A stretch of DNA of 64,000 bases. Source: Shewanella jiangmenensis (GTDB lineage Bacteria > Pseudomonadota > Gammaproteobacteria > Enterobacterales > Shewanellaceae). The first letter of the stretch is position 1. Every line of letters begins with the position of its first letter. Below are positions 17,674 to 25,451 of this stretch, piece after piece. A model generated the notes under the pieces. It did not search any database. It was not told the DNA's origin and was given only the letters and a program-made list of their open reading frames with translations. Both the position numbers and the translations under genes were made by a program. The stretch covers positions 372,001 to 436,000 of the forward strand of contig NZ_JAHEPS010000002.1 in the NCBI RefSeq assembly GCF_018596335.1. The letters are read 5' to 3'.

Positions 17674-18924
17674 ATGGAAGAGTTGAGCAAATTGGGCCTG
17701 ACCGTGGCCGAGCTGAGATTCGCGCTGGATACCTTTTACTTTTTGATTTCCGGTGCGCTGGTGATGTGGATGGCCGCAGGCTTTGCCATGTTGGAGGCCG
17801 GATTGGTGCGCTCCAAAAATACCACCGAAATCCTCACCAAAAACGTGTGTCTGTACGCCATCTCCTGCATTACCTTTTTGCTGGTCGGCTACAACATCAT
17901 GTACGTCGATAATGCTGCCGGCGGCATATTGCCAAGCTTTGGCGCCCTGATTGGCACTCAGGCTGAGGACGCCAATCACTCGCTGGAGTCGGACTTCTTT
18001 TTCCAGGTGGTGTTTGTGGCAACCTCCATGTCGATTGTCTCAGGCGCCGTGGCTGAGCGCATGAAATTGTGGGCCTTCCTTGCCTTTTCAGTGGTGATGA
18101 CTGCCGTGATTTATCCGGTGGAAGGCTACTGGACCTGGGGCGGCGGCTTTGTGAAAGAAGCGGGTTTTGTCGACTTTGCCGGCAGCGGCATAGTGCACAT
18201 GGCTGGCGCCGCCGCGGCCCTTGCCGGTGTAATCCTGCTTGGTGCCCGCAAAGGCAAATACGGCCCTAATGGACAGGTGCATCCTATCCCTGGCTCCAAC
18301 TTGCCCATGGCAACCCTCGGCATGTTTATCCTGTGGATGGGCTGGTTTGGCTTTAACGGCGGCTCGCAGCTGATGGTATCCGATGCCGCCAACGCCACCG
18401 CGGTGGGCAAGGTGTTCGTGAACACCAACTCGGCGGCGGCATTCGGGGCGATTTCGGCGCTGGTGGTGTGCAAGATGATTTGGGGCAAGGCCGATCTGAC
18501 CATGATCTTAAACGGTGCATTGGCAGGCCTGGTTGCCATTACCGCCGATCCGCTGTCGCCTTCGCTTGGTATGGCTGCTGTAATTGGGCTGGTGGCTGGC
18601 GCACTGGTGGTGTTCTCGATTGTCGGTTTCGATCGTATCCGCATCGACGATCCGGTCGGCGCCATTTCGGTGCACGGTGTGGCCGGTACCCTGGGTCTGC
18701 TGCTGGTGCCGCTGTCCAACAGTGATGCCACCCTCAGCGGCCAGCTGTTTGGCATAGTGTCGATTTTTGGCTGGGTATTCGGCGCCTCTTTCGTGGTGTG
18801 GCTGGCACTTAAAAAGACCATGGGCATTCGTGTCAGCGAAGAAGAAGAATACAACGGCATGGACGCATCCGACTGTGGTATCGATGCTTACCCCGAATTT
18901 GTGACCGTGAAATCAGCAGGTTAA
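17674..18924 (+). CDS. amtB: Ammonium transporter AmtB
   Basis: Trimeric inner-membrane channel of 416 residues with about 11 helices. The twin pore histidines appear in GSGIVHMAGA and AISVHGVAG. The family signature DFAGSGIVHMAGAAAAL is present. The N-terminus lacks a long cleaved signal peptide, so the first helix starts near residue 20. It is co-transcribed with glnK, 12 bp upstream. Confidence 0.93.
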   Translation: MEELSKLGLTVAELRFALDTFYFLISGALVMWMAAGFAMLEAGLVRSKNTTEILTKNVCLYAISCITFLLVGYNIMYVDNAAGGILPSFGALIGTQAEDANHSLESDFFFQVVFVATSMSIVSGAVAERMKLWAFLAFSVVMTAVIYPVEGYWTWGGGFVKEAGFVDFAGSGIVHMAGAAAALAGVILLGARKGKYGPNGQVHPIPGSNLPMATLGMFILWMGWFGFNGGSQLMVSDAANATAVGKVFVNTNSAAAFGAISALVVCKMIWGKADLTMILNGALAGLVAITADPLSPSLGMAAVIGLVAGALVVFSIVGFDRIRIDDPVGAISVHGVAGTLGLLLVPLSNSDATLSGQLFGIVSIFGWVFGASFVVWLALKKTMGIRVSEEEEYNGMDASDCGIDAYPEFVTVKSAG

Positions 18925-18934
18925 GCCCGGCGCG

Positions 18935-18991
18935 CTGAGCGCTAAGCAAACGGCTGAGCCTAACGTAAAAGACTGAGCACGATTAAAAAAC
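18935..18991 (+). repeat. Three degenerate 19-bp tandem copies after amtB
   Basis: Units at 18935-18953, 18954-18972 and 18973-18991 each begin CTGAGC and share a later TAA or AAAA tract. The array starts 11 bp after the amtB stop, whose TTAAGC may be a still more diverged copy. The similarity is weaker than in the other arrays. Confidence 0.5.
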
Positions 18992-19015
18992 AGCAGGCAA
19001 TGCCTGCTGTTTTTG
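18991..19015 (+). terminator. Terminator after amtB
   Basis: Stem CAGCAGGCA / TGCCTGCTG, with A-run before and T-run after. Confidence 0.85.
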
Positions 19016-19203
19016 TTTTTTGACACCTGATTTTTGATGCCGCGTTTTTGAATGGCTGATGTTTGACTTGCTGGCTTTTATTCATTCTGGTTGAAGCCGT
19101 CGCTGCACATACACTTGAACTTGTTCGCTGGGCGCAGCTGCAGGATACTGACCATTGAGGCACCCATTTACATCGAAGCGAACATCGAAGCGCGGGAGGC
19201 AAG

Positions 19204-19512
19204 ATGAGATTAACAATCCCCATGGTGGCATTGCTGCTGATTGGCGTGGCGCACAGCGCCGGTGCCGGGCAGGTGGTGGTGCGAACGACAGATGAGCCTT
19301 TTGATGCCTTTGCCGTGCGGGATGAACTTGCCCGCCAGCATGAGTGGCAGGAAGCGCTTCGGGCCGAGCAGCAACTGCAAGTGCTGGAAAGGCTGCCCGT
19401 TGGCTGCCTGATGCAGCCAACGCCTTACCGGCATTTCAGCTGCAACGGCCTCTTTTATCGCCCTTACCCCTGGCGCGGCAAAGAAGTGTTTATCAAGGTG
19501 CCCAAGCCATAA
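19204..19512 (+). CDS. Small exported protein of unknown function
   Basis: A 102-residue protein with a signal peptide (about 1-22, ending AHSAGAG). The mature part is about 80 residues, holds two Cys (C68, C80) that could form a disulphide, and is rich in Arg/Glu/Gln in the middle (RQHEWQEALRAEQQLQ). No family recognised. A strong GGGAGG ribosome binding site six bases before the ATG supports that it is real. A degenerate 15-bp duplication (TAAACGGC) lies across its stop codon. Confidence 0.65.
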   Translation: MRLTIPMVALLLIGVAHSAGAGQVVVRTTDEPFDAFAVRDELARQHEWQEALRAEQQLQVLERLPVGCLMQPTPYRHFSCNGLFYRPYPWRGKEVFIKVPKP

Positions 19513-19677
19513 ACGGCGGGGCTTTAAACGGCAGGTCCCAAAAAAGCAGTTTAATCAGCCGCAGGGACCAAAACGCAGGCTAAACAGCGTTAATTATTTG
19601 TTACCTTTGGAGGAGGTGCAGCGGGGCAATTTGGCGTAATCTCAACATCAGGTGCCTTAAAAACCGGGAGTCACGCC

Positions 19678-20835
19678 ATGTCCGTCAGACTGCTGTTTTG
19701 CCTGTTGCTGCCACTGCTTACTGCCTGCGCGACCAGCCAAAGCCCTTCCCACAGCGCGATGGCCAACCAGTTGTTGCACGATGAACTGTTTGCGCCGGTT
19801 GGTGGATTACCTGAGCCAGAGCAGGTGTTTGCCTTGCCTGCGGGCGTTGCGGCCGAGCTTAAACGCAGTTTTGAGCGCCAACGGGCCGCGACCAGTGGCG
19901 GAGAGCTTGCCCATCGCTGGCTTGCCAATCAGCTTAATGCCACCGATGGCGGCTTTCGTTATCAGGACAACGACACCCGCATTGCTGCCGACAGCTATCT
20001 GGACCGGGCCGGCAACTGTATGTCTCTGGTGGTGCTTGCCACCGCCATGGCCGATGCCATTGGGGTCGGGGTCGATTTTCAGGATGTGCTGGTGCAGCCG
20101 GTGTGGGACAGGCAAGGGGATTTTTATCTGGTCAATGGCCATGTGAATCTGCGACTGTTGCCCACCAAAGAAGCCAATGTGGTCCATTTCAGCGAACCTA
20201 TCCAAATTGATTTTTTACCCGCGCGGGCCATGCGCGGTTATCAGCGGGTGCATGTGGACCGCCCTATGCTGCTGGCGATGTTTTACAACAATCTGGCCGC
20301 CGAGGCGCTGGTAACGGGCGACCATGACAAGGCCTATGGCCTAATTCGCCTGTCGCTGGCGCAAAGTACCGCGTTTGTGCCGGCGTTCAATACTCTGGCC
20401 ATTCTGTATCGCTACCATGGCCGCGAAGATCTGGCCGAGTTTGTGTACCGGGAGGCCCTGAAGCTTGAGCCGCAAAACATGACGACCCTGTACAATCTCG
20501 CGCTTATTCTTGCCGATCAGGACAGGCTGTCTGAATGGGCCGAGATCCACAAGGTGCTGGAGCTTGCGCGCATCCGAAACCCTTATTACTACTACGATAT
20601 GGCCGAGCAGGCACTGTCGGAGCACGAATACCAACAGGCAGTGAACTGGTATTTGCAGGCGGTGGAAAAGGCTGATTACCGCCACGAATTTTACTTTGGT
20701 CTGTCGCAGGCATATTGGGCATCCGGCAACCCGATGAAGGCGCGCCAGAGCATGGAAAAAGCGATGCAGCTCAGCCGGGATGAAAACAACAAACGCCGCT
20801 ATCAGGCGAAGCTTAACGCCATGGCAAGCCACTGA
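19678..20835 (+). CDS. TPR-repeat lipoprotein with transglutaminase-like N-terminal domain
   Basis: A 385-residue predicted lipoprotein with lipobox LLTAC (C17). Residues about 70-180 resemble a transglutaminase-like fold, with the Cys in DRAGNCMSLVVLATAMADAIGV. Residues about 200-375 hold four or more TPR units (NNLAAEALVTGDHDKAYGL; AILYRYHGREDLAEFVYREALKLEPQN; YQQAVNWYLQAVEKADYRH). GGGAG precedes the ATG. It likely acts as a protein-binding envelope factor; no specific pathway can be inferred. It is transcribed alone and ends in a terminator. Confidence 0.75.
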   Translation: MSVRLLFCLLLPLLTACATSQSPSHSAMANQLLHDELFAPVGGLPEPEQVFALPAGVAAELKRSFERQRAATSGGELAHRWLANQLNATDGGFRYQDNDTRIAADSYLDRAGNCMSLVVLATAMADAIGVGVDFQDVLVQPVWDRQGDFYLVNGHVNLRLLPTKEANVVHFSEPIQIDFLPARAMRGYQRVHVDRPMLLAMFYNNLAAEALVTGDHDKAYGLIRLSLAQSTAFVPAFNTLAILYRYHGREDLAEFVYREALKLEPQNMTTLYNLALILADQDRLSEWAEIHKVLELARIRNPYYYYDMAEQALSEHEYQQAVNWYLQAVEKADYRHEFYFGLSQAYWASGNPMKARQSMEKAMQLSRDENNKRRYQAKLNAMASH

Positions 20836-20863
20836 GCCAAAGACGGTTTCAAAGCGATAAATC

Positions 20864-20888
20864 AAAAGGCGCCCTGAGGCGCCTTTTT
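20864..20888 (+). terminator. Terminator after the TPR lipoprotein gene
   Basis: Stem AAAGGCGCC / GGCGCCTTT with a 4-base loop and T-run. Confidence 0.85.
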
Positions 20889-20891
20889 CAC

Positions 20892-20981
20892 TGAGCTTGC
20901 TTAATCGGATCTTGCTTAATCTAGGCTTGCTTAATCCGCCCAAGCGTTATCCGTAAAAGCTTGATCCGGGCTAGCGTTATC
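20892..20981 (-). repeat. Six 15-bp tandem copies starting at the stop codon of the DUF4785-like gene
   Basis: On the minus strand six consecutive 15-mers begin in the stop TGA: GATAACGCTAGCCCG, GATCAAGCTTTTACG, GATAACGCTTGGGCG, GATTAAGCAAGCCTA, GATTAAGCAAGATCC, GATTAAGCAAGCTCA. The copies farthest from the gene are most alike and those nearest most diverged. The block exactly fills the space between the gene and the neighbour's terminator. Confidence 0.88.
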
Positions 20982-22230
20982 AGAGCGTGAGCGCCCTGTC
21001 CTGATACGACAGCGTGGCCATCTGCCCCTGGTCGGCAAGCTTAAGCTCCCTTAACTGAAACGGCGGTTTCAGGCCCGATTGTTCAATCAGCTCGCGGCTA
21101 AGCGGCAGCGCCAAGGTGCCGCTGCCATCGAGCCAGGCGGCGGCCTGGGTTCGATGAATGGCGACTTCATTGCCGCTGGCATCAATGCCTGTGACTACTG
21201 CTGAGGCCTCAAAACGGCCGGCACCGGCCAGTTCAAGCTGGAAAATAACCGCAACCGGTGTGCCTTGCTGGCGCTTTACCACCACATCCTGCTGAATACG
21301 GCCGCTTGGCGAGTAGAGCCGCACCGCACTCTTGATGGTGCGTTTGACGGTGACGTCAGCGCCACTTGCCTCGACATCAATCAGGATCTCACTCAGTTCG
21401 GCGCTGATTTCGCGGCCCAGGGTTTGCGGCACCTCAAGTTGTCGCTGCCCGTCATCGCCGCTTATGGCGACCGGATACTCCTCGCCTGCATGTCTTATGC
21501 GGGCGCGGGTGTGCAGCGTGCTGTCAACGCCATCAAGGCTCAGATTGAGCGCCAGCGCCTCGCTGCCAAGCTCGGCCGACATAGGGTTTGACAGGTGCAG
21601 CTTATAAGGGCTGCCTTTTTCTTTCACGTTGACCAGATACTGCCCACGGCTATCAAGTGTCGTGCGTGACTTAAGCCGGTATTCGCCGGCCGGGGCGGCA
21701 GGCGACAGCAGCAGGGCGCTGGAGTCATCATTCATCCCGGCGCTGGCAAGCGCCTGACTGTCGGCCATGGAGCGCACCAGATTGGGGATCTGCGCGCCTT
21801 TGGGTGCCTGCAGCTGCAATGTTTCCGGCGCAATCGGCTCGGCGTGATACAGCGCGCCTGAACTCATATCGGCGCGCGGCGCAATGCGGATAACCGCGCC
21901 GCCCTGGGTCAGGTTTAACCCAACCCCGCGGTTTAAGTCGGCGCCGCTGACACTGAACCAGTACTCATCACTTAACAGCTGCTGTGAGGAGGGTGATGAC
22001 GCCTGATAGGCACCTGACAGCGGCGAGATAAACTCCACCGCATCGCGGCTTGCGTTAAGGCCTGTACCACTTGGCGACGAAAGGGTTTGGGGTGAAAAAT
22101 CGGCGCCAATCGGAGAGTTGAGCCTTGCTGTGCTGAAAGATTCTGCCAGGGTGGTTTGGTTATCGTCCTGACAGGCACCGAGCAGCAGCGTCATCAGCAG
22201 CGCCGCTGCGAGCTTGTTATGGGTATTCAT
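20980..22230 (-). CDS. DUF4785-like lipoprotein
   Basis: A 416-residue predicted lipoprotein with lipobox LLLGAC (C20). The rest is beta-rich without transmembrane helices. The N-terminal part (EYWFSVSGADLNRGVGLNL, GGAVIRIAP) and the later Ig-like strands (LNLSLDGVDSTLHTRARIRHAGEEYPV) resemble DUF4785 proteins; the family name is from memory and is moderately sure. It starts 9 bp after a secreted hydrolase gene with AGGAG before its ATG, so the two form one operon. It might help secrete or anchor that hydrolase. Confidence 0.6.
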   Translation of the reverse strand: MNTHNKLAAALLMTLLLGACQDDNQTTLAESFSTARLNSPIGADFSPQTLSSPSGTGLNASRDAVEFISPLSGAYQASSPSSQQLLSDEYWFSVSGADLNRGVGLNLTQGGAVIRIAPRADMSSGALYHAEPIAPETLQLQAPKGAQIPNLVRSMADSQALASAGMNDDSSALLLSPAAPAGEYRLKSRTTLDSRGQYLVNVKEKGSPYKLHLSNPMSAELGSEALALNLSLDGVDSTLHTRARIRHAGEEYPVAISGDDGQRQLEVPQTLGREISAELSEILIDVEASGADVTVKRTIKSAVRLYSPSGRIQQDVVVKRQQGTPVAVIFQLELAGAGRFEASAVVTGIDASGNEVAIHRTQAAAWLDGSGTLALPLSRELIEQSGLKPPFQLRELKLADQGQMATLSYQDRALTL

Positions 22231-22239
22231 GGCGCGCTC

Positions 22240-23097
22240 CTAAATGCGGTTGCGGATAAAGACGTCAAGCCCGAAACAGGCGCGGCGGCTTTGTTGGTGG
22301 CTCAGTGGTTCAACGCCGCGGGTCTTTTGTTTGTCCCTGAACCACACAGTGCCGGCGGCGCTTTGGGAGCTGCACTCAAGGAAGCCGTCGGAGCAGTCGT
22401 CGAGCCAGTTTTGGGTGGTTTCGAGCGCCACCTGATTCTGATAGCCGCCGCAGTAACTGTCGCTGTCCCAGATTGCCGAATCCACATCTGTACCTATTAC
22501 GGTTTCAAAGGGTTTACCAAGGCTCGGGCGACCTGCGGTGCCATGAAGCCAGTTGGCGTTGTAATAGGCCATCGAGCTTACCTGCTGCTGTTTCACCGCA
22601 TTGCTTCCATAGCCCAGGATCCAGCCCAGGGTGGTTTCAAACACATTGCCTTCGGTCACGGCATCGGCAAGTGGGGTGCCGGCGCTGGAGGGCGCGAGGG
22701 CAATAACACTGCTGGTGGCCTTGATAACCTTGGCATAGCGGCTATCCCAGGTGGGGTTTGACAGCACCCAGCGCACCACGTTGCCGCCGTTGGAGTGGGT
22801 CAACAGCACGAGGTCGGTGATTTGTTTACTGTCGATAAAGCTGCCCAGTTGATTGACCAGGCAACCGGCGGCGGCCTCCTCCCACATGTATTGGTCAAAG
22901 TCACAGTTGATCACTGTGTAGTTGGCGCTGTTTGGTAATCCCTGGCGCACCGAATTGACGAATTCGGCGGTCCAGTAGTCGTTGAGTGCATTGGTTTGGT
23001 GACCTGTGCCATGGACAAACGCAATTCCTGACGCGGCCATACTCAGGGGGCTGACGGCTAACAGACCCAGAAGCGAAAGCGTGCATGCTGTCTTCAT
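22240..23097 (-). CDS. Secreted alpha/beta hydrolase (lipase/esterase-like)
   Basis: A 285-residue protein with a signal peptide (1-21, ending SMAAS). The oxyanion-type HG appears in FVHGTGHQ. The nucleophile elbow is HSNGG, a variant of GxSxG with His first, and a catalytic His may be in EPLSHQQSRR near the C-terminus. Six or more Cys suggest disulphides and an exported enzyme. Substrate unknown; lipase or esterase is inferred from the fold. It is the promoter-proximal gene of a two-gene operon. Confidence 0.75.
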   Translation of the reverse strand: MKTACTLSLLGLLAVSPLSMAASGIAFVHGTGHQTNALNDYWTAEFVNSVRQGLPNSANYTVINCDFDQYMWEEAAAGCLVNQLGSFIDSKQITDLVLLTHSNGGNVVRWVLSNPTWDSRYAKVIKATSSVIALAPSSAGTPLADAVTEGNVFETTLGWILGYGSNAVKQQQVSSMAYYNANWLHGTAGRPSLGKPFETVIGTDVDSAIWDSDSYCGGYQNQVALETTQNWLDDCSDGFLECSSQSAAGTVWFRDKQKTRGVEPLSHQQSRRACFGLDVFIRNRI

Positions 23098-23670
23098 TGT
23101 CTGATCTCATTGAGTTGTTTTTTTAAGGTCTTGTTGAACAGGTAGGACGTCTGACCTGCGTTGTTAACCTATCGCTAACAATTTCGGCCTGGCAAGCAGT
23201 TTAATTGGTACGCTTGTTCGTTTGGCAGCCGGTTAAACAGCTCTCGGTTTGGAGCTTTTGCTCAGCTTTGTGGCGCTCGTGCTGGGTTTATTTGGTCAGG
23301 GCCTGTCGTTGTCGGCCTGTGGGGCTGCCGCCTGCATTGTTTAAAACGGCGCAAGTTCAAAGCGTAAATTTATACGGGGCTTTATTTGGTATCGGCTGTA
23401 AATAGTGGTCGCTTAGCTGACAAGTGGCTCCGGCGTTTGCGCCCTCGCGGGCACTTGTGAGGCTGCCTCAACCCGGCGCGGCTGTGGCCACTGGGATTCA
23501 CGATTAATGAATTTTATGCATGGTAAAAACAATATAAAACAACGCATTAAAAATGAATTTTGAAATAATCCATATCTTGATTGCCATCGATGTTTTTAAT
23601 GGCTAAATTGGCTGGGTCATAACAGCGAGAGAGACTTTCGATTTAACCCACTGTGGAGCTTGTGAATCCT
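23098..23670. other. 573-bp gene-free region before aroG
   Basis: The left part holds the divergent promoter of the hydrolase gene. The middle is GC-rich with small hairpins (for example GCCCTCGCGGGC near 23440-23451), and the last 200 bp are AT-rich. Only short unsupported open frames were found, including a 17-codon one at 23553-23606 with no ribosome binding site. No clear TyrR or TrpR operator was recognised. The length is compatible with a long aroG leader. Confidence 0.5.
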
Positions 23671-24729
23671 ATGTATTACCAAAATGATGACGTTCGCATT
23701 AACGAAGTAAAAGAATTGCTGCCTCCTATCGCCATACTCGAGCGATTTCCTGCAACCGAGAACGCATCAGCCACAGTTTTTAATGCTCGCAACAATATTC
23801 ACCGTCTGCTTGAGAAAAAGGACGACCGACTGCTGGTAGTCATTGGTCCCTGTTCTATTCACGATCCGGTCGCGGCGCTCGAATATGGCCAGCGACTGTT
23901 GCAGCTGCGCCAGCAATATGCCGACCAGCTTGAAATCGTGATGCGGGTGTATTTTGAAAAGCCGCGCACCACAGTGGGCTGGAAAGGACTTATCAACGAT
24001 CCTTACATGGATAACAGCTTCAAACTCAACGATGGCCTGCGCACCGCCCGAAAGTTGTTGCTGGATTTGAATGACATGGGCATGCCTACCGCCGGTGAGT
24101 TTTTGGATATGATCACGCCGCAGTACGTGGCCGACCTGATGTGCTGGGGCGCCATTGGTGCCCGCACCACTGAGTCGCAGGTGCACCGTGAGCTGGCCTC
24201 GGGCTTGTCCTGCCCGGTGGGATTTAAAAACGGGACCGATGGCACCATCAAAATTGCTATCGATGCCATCGGCGCCGCCGCCGCGCCGCACCACTTCTTG
24301 TCGGTGACCAAGTTTGGCCACTCTGCTATCGTTTCGACCAAGGGTAACCCTGACTGCCACATTATTTTACGTGGCGGCCGTGAGCCTAACTACAGCGCCG
24401 GGCACGTGGCACAAATTCAGGCGGAATTGGTCAATGCTGGCCTGCCGGACAATGTGATGATTGATTTCAGCCACGCCAACAGCTCAAAACAATTTGCCCG
24501 TCAGTTGCTGGTTGCAGAGGATGTGGGTGCTCAGCTTGCCGCCGGTAATCGCGGCATTTTCGGGGTAATGGTGGAGAGCCACCTTAAGGAAGGGCGTCAG
24601 GATCATCAGCCCGGCGTTGAGCTTGAGTATGGCAAGAGCGTTACTGATGCCTGTATCGGCTGGGAAGACAGCGAGCGGTTGCTCGCGCAGTTGAACAGTG
24701 CTGTGCTGGCGCGCCGCGTGGCAGGTTGA
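23671..24729 (+). CDS. aroG: DAHP synthase, AroG type
   Basis: A 352-residue enzyme condensing phosphoenolpyruvate and erythrose-4-phosphate, the first step of the shikimate pathway. The metal-ligand and substrate motifs are all present: VVIGPCSIHDP, VYFEKPRTTVGWKGLINDP, GARTTESQVHRELASGLSCPVGFKNGTDG and IDFSHANSSKQ. It is closest in pattern to the phenylalanine-sensitive AroG isozyme (start MYYQNDDVRINEVKELLPP). The ATG at 23671 aligns with that start; an upstream GTG would add six residues. It ends at a terminator shared with a convergent small gene. Confidence 0.93.
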   Translation: MYYQNDDVRINEVKELLPPIAILERFPATENASATVFNARNNIHRLLEKKDDRLLVVIGPCSIHDPVAALEYGQRLLQLRQQYADQLEIVMRVYFEKPRTTVGWKGLINDPYMDNSFKLNDGLRTARKLLLDLNDMGMPTAGEFLDMITPQYVADLMCWGAIGARTTESQVHRELASGLSCPVGFKNGTDGTIKIAIDAIGAAAAPHHFLSVTKFGHSAIVSTKGNPDCHIILRGGREPNYSAGHVAQIQAELVNAGLPDNVMIDFSHANSSKQFARQLLVAEDVGAQLAAGNRGIFGVMVESHLKEGRQDHQPGVELEYGKSVTDACIGWEDSERLLAQLNSAVLARRVAG

Positions 24730-24760
24730 GCGATTCTTACAGACAGAAGAAGCAGACATA

Positions 24761-24785
24761 AAAAAGGCGCCCTCGGCGCCTTTTT
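24761..24785. terminator. Bidirectional terminator between aroG and a small gene
   Basis: Stem AAAAAGGCGCC / GGCGCCTTTTT, symmetrical with A and T runs, 2 bp from the stop codon of the convergent small gene. Confidence 0.85.
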
Positions 24786-24787
24786 GG

Positions 24788-24964
24788 TTATTTCTTCAAC
24801 ATCTCTGCCAGATATTCGTTGGCTTTCGCCAGACTGCCGAAGGAATTTACCAGGTTTCGGCGGCCTTTTTCCTGCAATTCAGGATTGCCTGATTCCATCA
24901 TCATCCATACCCAGGTTTGGATCAGAGTTATAGGTGGGTGCTGAACTTTTGAAGAATCCAACAT
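24788..24964 (-). CDS. Small conserved-looking protein, 58 residues, unknown
   Basis: An ATG at 24964 follows AAGGAAG at ideal spacing and opens a 58-codon frame ending TAA. The product starts MLDSSKVQHPPITLIQTW, has a Met-rich stretch (VWMMMES), and is then helical and basic (KGRRNLVNSFGSLAKANEYLAEMLKK). The frame ends at the shared terminator after aroG, as a real gene would. No family recognised; an adaptor or regulatory role would be speculation. Confidence 0.72.
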   Translation of the reverse strand: MLDSSKVQHPPITLIQTWVWMMMESGNPELQEKGRRNLVNSFGSLAKANEYLAEMLKK

Positions 24965-25216
24965 AAAACTTCCTTAAGTCTTTGTGTATTTCAGGAAAAA
25001 ATCCTGCATTTTGTACGTTTGCCCAGATAGGTGTGCTGGGCAGCCTTTCGGGTGGTCACAGAGTATCAAATTCTGTTTTTATGTTTAACTACGTCCATGA
25101 GGCTGACACAAAATAAATCCTTAATTTAGTCTTAAATGGTTATACATTTTTCGAATTTGTAAGTCAAAAGTTGGTGCTTGTTGGCTTATAAATGGTACGA
25201 AGTGCTATAACCGGCG

Positions 25217-25333
25217 CTAAAATACCATTTCGTGACTGGCATCTTCCAGTGCTTTTGCGCTGGTTTGTCGGTTGGGGATGAGGGTAATGGCGTATTTGTC
25301 TGGCCGCAGCATACCTCTAAAGGTATAGCTCAC
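25217..25333 (-). CDS. Possible 38-residue small protein or gene remnant
   Basis: A GTG at 25333 opens a frame ending TAG, with an internal ATG at 25312. Residues 8-38 (MLRPDKYAITLIPNRQ, ALEDASHEMVF) look like real protein, unlike the AT-rich flanks. There is no convincing ribosome binding site, so it may be a remnant or the tail of a frameshifted gene. Aside from this, 24965-25451 holds only promoter-like AT-rich sequence. Confidence 0.28.
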   Translation of the reverse strand: MSYTFRGMLRPDKYAITLIPNRQTSAKALEDASHEMVF

Positions 25334-25451
25334 AATAAAATACCGTCACCGTCAGTCCAAGTGCCGCTTTGGCAACTCCGGCAAGCTCCATACTGGCGCC
25401 ACGGTGGGTGAGTGGTAGAATAAGACGCAAATCTTCTTTGTTGCCAACACT

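Noticed and set aside
19500..19530. Stop-codon duplication at the 102-residue exported protein gene
   Set aside because: Two 15-bp halves match at about 11 positions; noted in the gene entry but too weak to call an array.
23205..23405. 66-codon plus-strand frame in the gap before aroG
   Set aside because: No ribosome binding site and an odd composition (Trp/Cys-rich); another frame over the same bases is equally open, so neither is supported.
23553..23606. 17-codon frame before aroG considered as an attenuator leader peptide
   Set aside because: It has only two Phe codons and no Tyr or Trp, no ribosome binding site, and no terminator/antiterminator hairpin pair was seen after it.
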